Of a stretch of 64,000 nucleotides of DNA, positions 1 through 10,936 are shown piece after piece. Below the pieces are notes generated by a model. It saw nothing but the letters and a program-made list of their open reading frames with translations, had not been told where the DNA came from and made no database searches. Within the stretch, counting starts at the first letter, position 1, and every line of letters starts with the position of its first letter. The stretch is from Microdochium bolleyi (lineage: Eukaryota; Ascomycota; Sordariomycetes; Xylariales; Microdochiaceae), in the NCBI GenBank assembly GCA_001566295.1, contig KQ964245.1, positions 2,981,524 to 3,045,523 of the forward strand, given 5' to 3'. The translations under genes and the position numbers were made by a program.

Positions 1-1
1 T

Positions 2-118
2 CTCACGACTCTGGACGCGCCGTTGTACCATGGCGTCAGCGAGGACCCGGGGATACGGAAACGTGGAGAATCTGGAAAGGTCAGCCTCCTAGACGGATAC
101 AGGCCGTGCATGACATGA
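2..118 (+). CDS. possible 3' end of a gene entering from the left edge
   Basis: Frame 2 is open from the window edge to a TGA at 116-118 and gives about 38 residues of ordinary composition, including LDAPLYHGVSEDPG and SLLDGYRPC. No family is recognised. A stretch this short can stay open by chance, and frame 1 is also open (to a stop near 309), so this is only a candidate C-terminus of a gene whose body lies outside the window. Confidence 0.2.
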   Translation, partial: LTTLDAPLYHGVSEDPGIRKRGESGKVSLLDGYRPCMT

Positions 119-799
119 ATAAGCTCCCCCTTCTCAGCATTGAGCTATTGGAAACGGGTTTCCTTGTGCGGCATGCCACCCCCCTATTCACCCAATACCC
201 TTGGCACACGCCTGAAATAGCCCGTTCATCTCTCGTCCCGTACAGACCCGGCCCAAGAGGCCTTGCTGGACCAACCCCCTCTGTCATGCCCATGATCACC
301 TGCGATTAGGTTTAGGCCAACGCCCACATGCTCTGACTTGAGGTGAAGGCCCGACCGCAGGTGGATCTTGGCACTGGAATACCCGGCGAGCTGGAGCACC
401 AGATACGATAGGCACACGAGAGTCGAAGCCAGAACCCATGTTCCGTAGGCGGGGCCTGCGCCAGGATTCCGCATACGCCAGCAACCCAGCTTCCTCTAAC
501 CCCTGACTAGACCACCGTCACTCAGGCCCAGCTATTGACGATAGTTTGGTCGAGGAGGCACAGGCTAAAGCTCAGGTTTATCACGGCGCCGCCCCCCAGC
601 TCTGATCTCCCACAAGGATAGACCGTAAAACAGGCAAAGCAGGGCGAAAGACCAAGACAGAACAGCGACTCGGAAGCTCTCTCCTGCTCAGATCCACTAC
701 CGGCCGACTGCAGGCCGTCAATCTCCACGCCGTGTTGCCGAGCGAGCCTGCGGACACACTGCCGTTTAGGCCCAAATCCCTTCCTTGCCCCATCCCCCC
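119..799. other. intergenic, upstream of the bZIP gene
   Basis: I see no supported gene here. Short open frames exist on both strands; one on the minus strand (226-474) contains a hydrophobic stretch but has no recognisable domain. The part nearest 800 is presumably promoter and 5' leader of the bZIP gene. No clear TATA box was found. Confidence 0.4.
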
Positions 800-2886
800 A
801 TGTCTACACTACTGAACGGGGCCCAAGGTCTTAGCCCCCAGCACACGCTCAGCAAATTCGGCTACCCCATCTCTCCTCCGAGTGAATCACTTAACAGCTT
901 CGATGGCGGGTTGGCGGGCGAGTACAGCCAGGAGACCATCTACATCACCACCGACAGCAACAAGCCAAAGAGAAAAAAGCCGTCAAGGCTTACAACACTA
1001 GACGCAGTCTCGAGGCGGCGGCCTGGGGGGAAGATGCCAGACACCGGACTTGACTCCGATGTGCGAGGTCACACTGGTGGAGTCACGGAATCTGGTTCCG
1101 ACGAGGTCTCGGTAAGTTCTCCATCCTCTTGTCTGGGACTCTTCCACTGCAACATTTCGTCAACAGCAATCCTCTTTTCCCGCACACATCGGCCGAAACT
1201 TCTGATCCCGTCGTCACACATTGTCGACGACTCTTTCTGGAGCAACCCAGCTAACCGTCGCCATGTCGCCACCCCCGTCTTCAGGTCCGTCGAGAGCGGG
1301 GCAAGCTCGCCCAACGAGCATTCCGACAGCGGCAGATTGACATGATACGCATACTCAAGGATGAGAACGCCAAACTCAAGGAAGCAATCTTGAGCATTAG
1401 CACAGCGGCCTACAGGAGCCAAAGGGACCTCAAAGACGCCATCACGGAGGCCTGCCGCATAGCAGAGCTCAACCCCAGCGGCACCGGCCGTGACGGATCG
1501 CCCGGACAGGGCGACGACGACTTCGACCATCACCACCACGGCAGCGGCAGCGTCTCGACGCACAGCCCTCGGCCTTCATCTGCCCAGCCACTCAGCAGTA
1601 GCAGCTATGCCCACTTCAACCCCAGCAGCTCACCGTGGTCGTCTTCGTCGCTCGAACTGAGGTCACCTCACGCCAGCACGCCCCAGTCGGGGCTGGTCAA
1701 CCACGGCGTCTACGGCTTCGAGACTGCACACAACCATGGCTACATGAACAACAACCACGGGGAGCTCTTCGTGCAGCCGATGGGACACGTGAGCACCATG
1801 CCTCTGAACGAGATGCGCAACATGTCCACGGCAAGCTTCCCAAGCATGTACTCGCAGGGCTACGCCGAACCACCTCCCAGGGGACGAACCCCCGAGATGA
1901 TCGCTTTCGACCCGTCGATGAACACGTCCGGTGTTTCTCAGATCAGCCCAACCCGACCAGAACACGGCCCAGCTGCATCGCACCCTCGGGCACCAGACGA
2001 CATCATGCCATACCTTGGCGCAAGAGCTTACTCGGTGGGCGGCCAGGTATATTGGGCATCCTTGGGCTATGCATGGCAGATCCTGAGGACGCTCGAGATG
2101 TCGTACCCAAGCCCATCGCCAGAGATACTGGGCACGATTTATAGTCTGTTCCACATCGACGTGACGAGCCCCCAGTCCGTATCCGTGGTCAAGGACCATC
2201 TTTACCGCCGGCTTGCATTCCGGAAGCAGAGGCCGTCCATCATAGCGGGTGAGACACCGCCTCAACAACAACAACAACACCACCACTCCAACCAGCACTT
2301 CCAGCCGCAGGCCCCGCCATCTGCCGCTATACTCCGAGACCGATCGATGGGCAGTGGCAGCTCCAACAGCACCGTGATGGACAGCATGGGCAGCAGCCTG
2401 CCGACAGTCACACCACCATCGCGACACGCCACAACAGCAGCACCCCTGATGTGCATGGACACGCTGATGGCCAGCAGCACCTCCCTGGCCGGGCTGGACC
2501 CCAACGTGTACATCCCGCCGTTGGCCGTGGAGGAGCAGCTCCGCCAGATGCTCGGCGCGAGCTTCCTCGACCTCGAAGCCGCGCTGCGTAGCAGCGCCAA
2601 CAGCAGCGGCCCCAGCACCAACCCCAACAACAACAGCCATCCCAACACGGGCACCGACGCTTCTCAGGTCCCCACGCCAATCGCCACGGCGCCGCACCTG
2701 AGACTGAGCATCAGTGGTGCTGCACCGTCGAGTGGTGGCGGCGGTGGTGGCGGGGGGCTGGCGCTGGCTGCCAAGCAGGTTCTGCACACCCTCGCGAGGC
2801 AAGCCGTCTTCTTCGCCGAGGGCCCGCGGTGGCACCCCGAGACCGTTGCGAACGCGGCATCGTTGTGGAGCGTGGAGTGGCGATGA
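800..2886 (+). CDS. bZIP transcription factor with atypical basic region
   Basis: Two exons, 800-1111 and 1285-2886, with a GTAAGT...CAG intron of 173 bases, give about 637 residues. The ATG at 800 is the first in frame. Exon 2 opens directly with the bZIP basic region: residues ~105-123 include RGKLAQRAFRQRQ, followed by a short zipper with Leu, Leu and Ile seven residues apart (~128-142). The spliced reading is chosen because it restores this domain in frame. Upstream lies a basic cluster (PKRKKPSR) that may serve nuclear import. The rest is low-complexity: Ser/Pro/His-rich, a Gln/His run near residue 430, and a poly-Gly run near residue 590. The position of the invariant bZIP Asn is Gly, so DNA specificity may differ from Yap/AP-1 factors. 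The family assignment rests on the core motif only; the target genes are unknown. Confidence 0.75.
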
Positions 2887-3975
2887 TGACACTTTTCCGT
2901 GTTCATGCTCACGCGGCCACACCCTCTCCGTGGTCGGTGTGGAGTGAGAACAGAGACGCTGTCATGAGCGCTGGCCAAGGGTCAGCAAGCAGAATCTGAC
3001 ACGAGGTCAGCACCGCACACGAGAGTGTGAGCCACGGAACCGCTGTCGTCAGCGAGGCCGCGCTCATACCAGCGACCAGGACGGATGTCAGCTTCGTTCC
3101 ACTCGACACAACATGAACCCTCCGCAACGAGAGATATCATCACGTAAGGTGACTTGGTTGCACAAGGGTGGCTGGCCATCGTGATCAGCTCGGCCCCTCC
3201 GAGGTCAGCCAGTGCCATGCGCAACAGGCCCTGGACGGCACATGTTGCTGACCCGCGAAACCTTCGAGTCTGATGGGACCCAGCTGGGCCAGACGGCATT
3301 TCAGACCCCGTCCGTAAGTGTCTGCAGTGCCACCAGGGCCGAAGCGCGGGAGTGTGCGACTTCCGTGTGACGAGGAAAGTCAGCAATCTCGGCATAGCTC
3401 TGCTCCACGCAATGATCGCGGACTGGGATGGACTGCCAGTCCTCGTTGAGTGACGGCACACGGCATCTCAGGGGCTGCTCAACGCAGGCCAGCACGACAA
3501 GTCCCATGCGGCATCATTACGCTATCTGGCAAGACGACGCAAAGGACCGTGTACAATAGCTGCGACGATTGGCACACATGTGCCGCAACGAATGCTCGTA
3601 TCCTGGACGGATCGACAGGACGCGCAAGACATCATAGACGATAGACAGCTTCGGGGGCAAGGATGGGGGCAGACGGTGTTGAATGGGACACATGTACGGC
3701 ATTTGAAGACGCCCGAGGAGGAAAAGACTGGAACACAGCACAGTCACTTCGATAATGAGCGACGACGAGACGAGGCCACCTGGGAATCCGTATCTGCCAA
3801 TAATTACCACACCATTAAACATTAGCCAGCTCCCGTTCATGTGCCGAACTGTAGCGCCTCCCACGAGCATGGCCCCAGTCATCGCATCGTGCCGCCCTTC
3901 TACCCTGCTGCCACGTCCGCACCGGCATTGTCTTCTAGCGTACCGCAGCATCGCGTTCCTCTGCAGCGGCGTCAA
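2887..3975. other. intergenic, convergent 3' regions
   Basis: This 1.1-kb spacer lies between the stop codons of the bZIP gene (plus) and the methyltransferase (minus). It should hold both 3' UTRs. A 159-codon minus-strand frame (2982-3461) has no recognisable domain and a Cys/Arg/His-rich composition typical of chance frames. I see nothing else. Confidence 0.4.
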
Positions 3976-4995
3976 CTACTCCTCTTTCCTCTTCACCAAC
4001 AACATGAACCCCGTGACGCCGCCCCTGACCCGGTCCGTCGGCGCGCCGGCCGCGGCGAGCGCGGCCTCGAGCCTGGCGCGGAACTTCCTGACGACGTCCC
4101 GCTCCGGGTGTCCCGCGATGAGCTCGGCATTCGCCTCACGCCAGCGCGTCACGTAGCTCGCCGTGCCGAGCACCATCTCGAGCGCGTCCATCGGCATCTC
4201 CCCCTCCTGCGCGCCGCCACCGCCGCCGCCGCCGCTTCTGCTCTTGCTGGCGTGCAGTTCGCTCATGGGCAGCGAGCCGGGCGCTGCCGTGCCCCATTCC
4301 ACGCGGCGGAACGACGCCTCGTCGAAACCACGCAGCGCCCGAGCTTGGTCGGCACCGCCAGCATCAACCTCCCATGGTAGTCCCAGGTCGCGGTACATGC
4401 CCACGCACAGCCGGTTCCCGTGCGCCAGGAACGCGTCGACCTCGGCGTCGAACTCGTCCGCGGCGGCCTGCATCGCCTCGGCGCCGGGGCATCCCGGGTC
4501 CGGCCGCATGCTGCCGCCGCACCACAGCGCGACCGTGCCGCCGGGCTTCAGCACGCGGGACGCCGCGGCCCAGAAGCGCGGCATGTCGAACCAGTGCGCG
4601 GCCGCGGCCGAGATGAGCAGGTCCACGCTGGCGTCCGCGATGCCCGTGCCCGTGATGAGGTCCTCGGCGGGGCAGATCTCGAACCGGATCGGCTCGCCTC
4701 CAGTTCCCGTGCTGGAAGCCCCCCCAGCGGTGCCGCCGAGCTGCCGCGCCGCGGCGATCATGCCCGCCGACGGGTCGACGCCCCAGGCGTGCGCGAAGTT
4801 GGGAGCCAGTGCCCGCCCGGCTGTCCCGGGTCCGCAGCCGACGTCGAGCAGCGTGTCGAAAGCTCCGCCCGTGGCTCGATGGTGGTCGAGGACGAGCTGG
4901 TACAGCTTCGGGTGGTAGTCCTGCCGGTGCTGGGCGTACGTCAGGCCGTCCTCGGGCTTGTAATGCCGGAACGTGGGGTCTGCGGCGTCGTCCAT
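3976..4995 (-). CDS. class I SAM-dependent methyltransferase
   Basis: A single exon encodes 339 residues. SAM-binding motif I, LLDVGCGPGTAG, is at residues 49-60. It is followed by an acidic motif II region (WGVDPSAGMI) and by a motif IV-like stretch ending in AAAAHWFDMPRFW, the layout of the trans-aconitate/CRG1-type small-molecule methyltransferases of fungi and yeast. A poly-Gly loop near residue 255 is probably a low-complexity insertion. The protein has no signal peptide or membrane segment, so it should be cytosolic. The start at 4995 is favoured because the FRHYKPEDGLTYAQHR segment just after it is typical of the N-terminus of this family. The substrate cannot be deduced; trans-aconitate, a toxic lipid or a secondary metabolite are all possible. 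Confidence 0.8.
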   Translation of the reverse strand: MDDAADPTFRHYKPEDGLTYAQHRQDYHPKLYQLVLDHHRATGGAFDTLLDVGCGPGTAGRALAPNFAHAWGVDPSAGMIAAARQLGGTAGGASSTGTGGEPIRFEICPAEDLITGTGIADASVDLLISAAAAHWFDMPRFWAAASRVLKPGGTVALWCGGSMRPDPGCPGAEAMQAAADEFDAEVDAFLAHGNRLCVGMYRDLGLPWEVDAGGADQARALRGFDEASFRRVEWGTAAPGSLPMSELHASKSRSGGGGGGGAQEGEMPMDALEMVLGTASYVTRWREANAELIAGHPERDVVRKFRARLEAALAAAGAPTDRVRGGVTGFMLLVKRKEE

Positions 4996-5681
4996 GTTGG
5001 AGGGGTGGTGGTGGGTTGTTCTTGTGGCGATTGGTTACGGTGTTACACTTGGCAGAATCGTCATGCGCACAGTATGATGAAGTCTCGTGGGAGTTGTTCA
5101 GGATGTGTGTAGATGTGCGTGGACTGATGAAGTAGGAGGTGTGGGTGGAGAGGGAGGTCGGCTTTATCTGACATGTCATGCAGGGGCCGGAGCTATGTAG
5201 GAGCAGGAAGCGCACCGGTTAGAGAATCTCTCCGGTTAAGACTGCTGCCTAAACCATCCCGTGCCTGGATGATAGCACAGATAATCCCCTTTCAAGATCG
5301 TCAAGCTCATTGTTTTGTGGAGGCCTCTTCTCGGGGACCTCGACGGGCCGCTCGGCACCGATGTGGACCCCATGGCTGAATGTTCGTGCTCATCCCCGGC
5401 CCGTTGCGACCTCATGAATTCTACGAAGGCCGGGTATCTCTGCGCCAACAAGGCAGCACAGTTTTCTGTAGCAATCAACAAGAGGGTACAGATCGCCAAG
5501 AAGAGGAAAAAGATATCTATTGTTCCGACGTGGGGTTGGCTCTGCTTTGAGCGAGCTGCTCATCTGCTGGATTGATCCTGGCGCATTCGCGCGCAGTGCA
5601 TGGCCTCAAGGACGATGATCGAGGGCCTCGGCAGCGGACCAAATAAATTCTACCCGACCAACCACCCCTTGTCTCAGGCTC
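4996..5681. other. intergenic, methyltransferase promoter and thiolase-like 3' region
   Basis: This spacer is about 690 bases. The left part is the upstream region of the minus-strand methyltransferase; the right part is the 3' flank of the thiolase-like gene. No open frame of interest is seen. Confidence 0.4.
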
Positions 5682-7716
5682 CTACAACTTGCCACCCTGG
5701 TCGATGAAGAACATGTTCCTGCCGTCCTCTGCCTGTCTGACCACGCCGCGTCGACCAATAGGCTCAAGGGTGGTGTCAGTGAGCTTCGCCAACGTCGAGT
5801 CGTCTCCGTGGTTGGCCACGAAGCGAGCCTTATCGCCCGTCTCGAGTCGACCTACGATATATCCCAGCTGTGGCTTGCCGTTTCGGTCAAAGTCTACCGT
5901 GTATGTCTGGGGCCGAGATGGTTTGATGTTAGTCATGCTGTGGACATATCGAAGAGGTATCAAGCAAACATACCTCAATGATAGCTCGGCCTTGAGGGTC
6001 AATCGACACGGGCGGAGCTGTCACACCCTTGCTGAAATCCGGTAGTGGGTTTTGGGGCGGGTAGGCAGCTTTGTCCCTTCGAGGTTTCCTGGACAAGCAC
6101 AAAGCGTGTTGGTATGTCAGGACGCCGCCGTTGGCGAGGACAAGCCCGGTCTTGACTTTGTCCCTGCGGATCAGGCGGCTCATTTCGGTCATCGCCTGGC
6201 AAGAAGGACGGCGTTAGCGATTGGGGCCTCATGTTGGATTGAGTGTCCCTCTTGAGGTGTCTTTGTCCAACGTCCGCAAAACTACTTACATGCATGGAAT
6301 AGTTGTTGCCTGCTCCGCCAAAGGACGTGAGGCCGCCGAGCACAGTGATCGGCTTCTCAGGTCTTGCTGCGTTAAGCCCTAGGTGCTTGCATGCCAGTTT
6401 TGGAACGATCGGGAAGCATCTATCGTGATTGATTGTAAGTCACATGGTCAAACAACAGAGAGACGCATGACGAAACCACTCACGAGTAGATGTCGAAACA
6501 ATCAATGTCGTTCTTGGTGATTCCAGAGGCCTCGAGGGCAGCATCGAGGGACTGAGTCAGGGCAGGGCTCGAAAAGTAGTTAGGCCTCTCCCAGACTGTT
6601 GTGCTGTTAGACTTGCCCTTGCCGCGCGCCAACCTGCTGGGTGCGATCTCTTACATTGGCTGCTGTCGCTTGTACCGGCCCCTCCCAAGACATAAACCCA
6701 TTTGTCTTCCGGAATTCCGAGCTTCTTTGCGTGTTCTGTCGATGTCAGAATACATGCTGCCGACAGATTAACCGTGTTGAACGCGTTCATGAGCAGAGGA
6801 TCTGTTACACATAACTGTCAGCGCATTGCCGGCAGGGAGACTTCGTGAGGACACCTGCATGGAAGACAGATCATTCGATTCTTTGGGCTGAGTGTGCCAA
6901 TATCACTTGCACTCTTTGGCTTTTGCCCGGACCTCCAGCTGTACGATTGCTTGCACGCCACCTCATCAAAGGCCGCATACATCTCCGCGGATTCTTGGGT
7001 GTTGTCGGCAATTGTCTGGCCCTCATGACTGCGAAACGCATTCTCGTACATGGGGTACACATGAATGGGAAGTCCGACGGAGTGACGGCCGCCAATGCCT
7101 GTTGGGAGGTCAGATCTGGTACTGTAGGGGCACAGCCTCAGAAGGATGGCGACTCACTCTGACCAAGTCTCGAGGTATCACTCGCACTGATCGTGCCAGA
7201 AGACGGATCGGGCGTGCTCCAACCAGGTGGTGGGAACTTGCCGGCTTTCTGGCATACAGCCACTGTGCGCGAGAAGCGATGCATCGTGTTAGCCTAAACC
7301 AACTCTTCTCCAACTACGAGACCGGTCGGAAACTCACGAGACGCCAGTGCTTCGCCACCTGTCACGACGGCAACACGAGCTTCTCCCGCAGCGACGCGAC
7401 GAGCAGCCTCATCACAGAGGAGAGCGGGCTGATTGCCGCCATGGTATTTACCAATGGCTCGGTGTGCAGGCTTGGAGCCAAGCTTCTCAGCCAGCAGACC
7501 CGGGAGATCTGGGTACGGCCATGTCCATGGCGGGACGACCGAGATGCTGTCGAGCTGTGCAGCGAAATCGGGCTCCGCGATGCCCGAGTCCTGGAGTGCA
7601 GCGTTGATGGCCCGTATCATGAGCTCGGCGGGCTCGAAGGCGTTGGCGAGGTCGAGCGACTTGTTGCAGACATCCCCGACGCCAACAATGATTGGGGTGA
7701 GCCGAGGTCCAGCCAT
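5682..7716 (-). CDS. thiolase-like protein (acetyl-CoA acetyltransferase superfamily, TLP type)
   Basis: Eight exons read on the minus strand: 7338-7716, 7158-7262, 6859-7098, 6655-6801, 6484-6595, 6290-6419, 5974-6195 and 5682-5906. Together they give 1560 bases, about 519 residues. The start is the ATG at 7716 (MAGPRLTPIIVG); an in-frame ATG lies further upstream. Conserved thiolase-like blocks appear in order: KYHGGNQPALLCDEAA, VTGGEALAS, LSPKNRMICLPYP followed by LLMNAFNTVNLSAA, FWERPNYFSSPA, DCFDIYSCFP and GGLTSFGGAGNNYSMHAM. The last two exons form a small C-terminal extension like the additional domain of trypanosomatid thiolase-like protein 1. The usual nucleophilic Cys block and the GHP block of true thiolases are not visible, so a plain acetoacetyl-CoA thiolase activity is doubtful. 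It may act on acyl-CoA or polyketide-like substrates. Intron 3 appears to be GC-AG. Confidence 0.8.
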
Positions 7717-8762
7717 GGTGTACGGCAAGTGTGGAGCTGGCTCGGGTGCGGATCTGGCGAGAAAAGCAAGGCAGAGGACGGTGTTGTTGCGAAGTCGCTG
7801 GGTCAAGTTGCCTACAGAGATGCCGCCACCGTAAAATAAAGATGAGTGAGGATAAGGAGAAGCTGACGGTCGCCGTGTGGCATGGCGACAACAATGTCCT
7901 TCGGCATCCCGGGTTCATCGTGGACGATTGAGGAGTGTTCCCCGCACGCGCTGGAAACCCTGGCGGAGCTGGCGATCCCTGTCATGGCCGACTTCCCCAA
8001 CTTTTTATCCAGCCTAGCCCTTTGGTCGTATTTGGTTGGAACCGCGGCGCGTACCTAGGTCAGAGAATGGACTGCATCCAGCATGTGACCGCAAGGTCCG
8101 GAGTTCTCTACTGGCTGCCAGGGCGAGCAAGTAGGTGACCGTAGCGGCCAGGAGCTGAAGAACCTGAGCATATCCGGTGAGTGAGCGCCCCCGACGTGGG
8201 GGGGCCCAAGAATCATACGCTCAGGACGACGCAAGCACTGGGATTGTGAAGAAAGGGAGGGCATTCTCAAGGTACGCCGGCTCCCGCAGATAGGCCACAT
8301 AGGCACGCTGGAGGAAGGCGCAAACAGCACCGGAGTGTCCTGCAATCCGTGGTCTTCCAAGGATTAGCTAAGCATGCACGCACCTACAGAAAGCGTGACT
8401 GCGCGGCAGTGGGGCTCTGGCTGGTGCCCTGTGGGCTGTGGGGCGGCCCGGAGCTCACCATCTTTGCATCCTTGTTCGTCGTCATTGGCGCGCAATGCAC
8501 TGGATTCCCATCAGCGCCATTCTCATCATTCACGCCATCGCCATCGCCATCTCCGACTAGACACGCTCTGCACGACGGCATCAACTGGGGCACACGCTCC
8601 CATCTGCTCCCAAGCTACAGTAGCGCAGTTCTCCAGCTCCAAACCGGCCCCCGGTTGCCGAGACTCCCCCACGAGCCGCAGCCAGCAGCCTCGTGCCATC
8701 CATCTTCCGACCATGATATAGCATCACCACCGCGCGCGTGACTCGCCGTCACCTCCCTCACC
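7717..8762. other. divergent intergenic region (thiolase-like / TFB2 promoters)
   Basis: About 1 kb separates the starts of the thiolase-like gene (minus) and TFB2 (plus), so it should carry both promoters. The stretch around 8520-8760 is rich in short pyrimidine runs, as is common in fungal 5' leaders. No independent gene is supported. Confidence 0.45.
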
Positions 8763-10399
8763 ATGTCGGCCAATGCCTCAAACTCGCTCTCGCAGTACCT
8801 CGAGCAGCTGCGAGGCACCACCTTCCAGCGCCTCTACCAGCAGCCCTCGACTGTCTTCGCCATCTTTCGCCGCATGCTGCCACATCTTGGTAATCCTCCT
8901 TGTGCACTCCGAGCACATCGCTTGCTCACCAGCTGCTCGTGCCAGACTTTTGCTAACAGGAATGCTGCACTCCAGCAAAGACGATTGTCATGGCGATACT
9001 ATACATGCCGGCGCCGTTCTTGTTATCCGACCTCGAGATCTGGATAAAGCCTTCCGCGAAACGAGAAAAGGACCAAGCCATCTCCGCTCTGCGGACCCTC
9101 CACATAATATCACGAGACACACCGCACCACATCACCCTCTCTCCGAACTTCCGAAATAGCCTACGGCTTGCCCTCGAGGGCGGCGGCGACCACAACTCGT
9201 TCGGCGTTCCATCCACGCAGCCCGTCCCTCCGGAGATTGACACAGCCTTCCTAGACAAATACGCGCGCAGGAAATGGGATGACATATTACACTTCGTTGT
9301 CAACAGCGTAGGCTCTGGCGGCGGAGGTAGGGTTTCCACAGGACCTAAGCAGTCCGTCAAGGACCTCTTGCTAAACGGCAACCTGGTCGAACAGAAGCCC
9401 GGCGCCAGTGTCAATATTACACAAGAGGGCTTCACATTCCTGCTGCAAGAAGCAAATGCGCAAGTCTGGACGCTGCTGCTCCTGTGGCTCACTGCCGTAG
9501 ATCGGGCCAACGACCATGCTAAGAAAAAGGCTGGCGCCGACAGCATCGGCCTGGAAGGCCCAGACATGTTGTCATTCTTCTTCCTCCTGTCGTCCCTCGA
9601 GCTGGGCAGAGCATACAGCACCGACGCTCTGACTCCTGCTCGCCGCGACCTGCTGCCCAACCTCGCAGACTTTGGTCTCATCTACATCCCACACGGCAAC
9701 CCATCGCAATTCTTCCCGACACGCCTCGCGACGACACTGACGAGCAGCGAGACAACCCTGCGATCAGTCAGCGCAGGCTTCGCTGCTGCGGCAGCAGGCG
9801 CCAAGAACGGCAGCGGGTCCGGCAGTGGCAGCGGCGACGATAGCCCGGCGCCCGGGCTGGCAGACTCGCAAGAGCGCAACGCCATCATTCTCGAGACCAA
9901 CTTCCGCCTATACGCATACATCCATTCGCCGCTGCAGATCGCCGTCCTTGCGCTCTTCTCGGACCTCAAGTTCCGCTTCAAGGGCCTGGTCTCGGGCCAC
10001 CTCACGCGCGGCAGCGTGCGGCGCGCCGTGGACATGGGCATCACGGCGGATCAGATCATCAGCTACCTCGCCACGCACGCTCACGAGCAGATGCACCGCG
10101 TGTCCGCGACCAATAGCAAACCTCTGCTCCCACCCGTCGTCGTGGACCAGATCCGGCTCTGGCAGCTCGACACAGAGCGCATGCTCACCACTACAGGCTA
10201 CCTGTTCAAAGATTTTGACAACTATAAGGACTACCTCGAGATCTGCAACTTTGCCGACGACATTGGCGTCGTCTCCTGGCGCAACGACAAGAGGGGCATC
10301 TTCTTTGCGAACAAGACGGACCAGATCAAGGACTTCATGAAGGCAAGGAAGAAAGTCAAGGCCGAGGAGCAAGGTGGCGCTGCCAATGGAGCATCTTGA
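8763..10399 (+). CDS. TFB2: TFIIH core subunit Tfb2/p52
   Basis: Two exons, 8763-8889 and 8976-10399, with an 86-base intron, give 516 residues, very close to the length of yeast Tfb2 (513). The acceptor at 8975 is chosen because it restores AKTIVMAILYMPAPF in frame. Family landmarks seen: SLSQYLEQLRGTTFQRLYQQP at the N-terminus, the FTFLLQEANAQVWTLLL block, the FPTRLATTLTSS block, IILETNFRLYAYIHSPLQIA, and the C-terminal ITADQIISYLATHAHEQM and LPPVVVDQIRLWQLDTERM. Tfb2 anchors and stimulates the XPB/Ssl2 ATPase in TFIIH, serving RNA polymerase II initiation and nucleotide excision repair in the nucleus. A Gly/Ser-rich linker near residue 265 separates the halves. Confidence 0.95.
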
Positions 10400-10936
10400 G
10401 GATGAAGAAAGAGTCGGGGATATCGACATCACTTCTCACAACCGAGAAGGGGAGGCATTGAAAATAGACCATCATTGAACTCTTTTGAATTACTACCTTC
10501 CAATGATCCGCAGAGATGGAGAGGGAGCCGGGCAAAGACAAAGAGGGCTTGCATGCATAGGGATGGCGTCTACAAGATGGAAATCTCAGACTGCCAAGCA
10601 CTGCCTGGCTGGAAAAGGGGGAGCGAAAGCCTCGTGTGCTTGAAGCAGAAGCTCGGCAATACAAGATTACGTCACATCAAGACACAATCCGTTCCGATTG
10701 CTTCGTCTCGTGCTGACTGGTTGTTGAATATTTCGTTTCTATCGACAATCGTATGCTCTTTTCGATCACATGCTAACGCCATCCCAAGCACCAAGACTCC
10801 TTTCGAAGCTGCAGGTCTCGCGACGAGGAGTCTGATGCTGGGCTCTGCACGACCAACGTGTCCCATGAGACAGCTGTATCTCATGAATCAGTCTTTGTCC
10901 GACACTCCCTGTGACATACGTGCTATCATATTGCCT
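10400..10936. other. convergent intergenic region
   Basis: This spacer of about 540 bases lies between the 3' ends of TFB2 (plus) and the unknown Ser-rich gene (minus) and should hold their 3' UTRs. I see no gene. Confidence 0.4.

Noticed and set aside
1663..2922. 419-codon minus-strand frame
   Set aside because: It is antisense to the bZIP gene, with Arg/His/Val-rich composition and no domain.
2982..3461. 159-codon minus-strand frame between the bZIP and methyltransferase genes
   Set aside because: It is Cys/Arg/His-rich with no domain and lies in the expected 3' UTR region.
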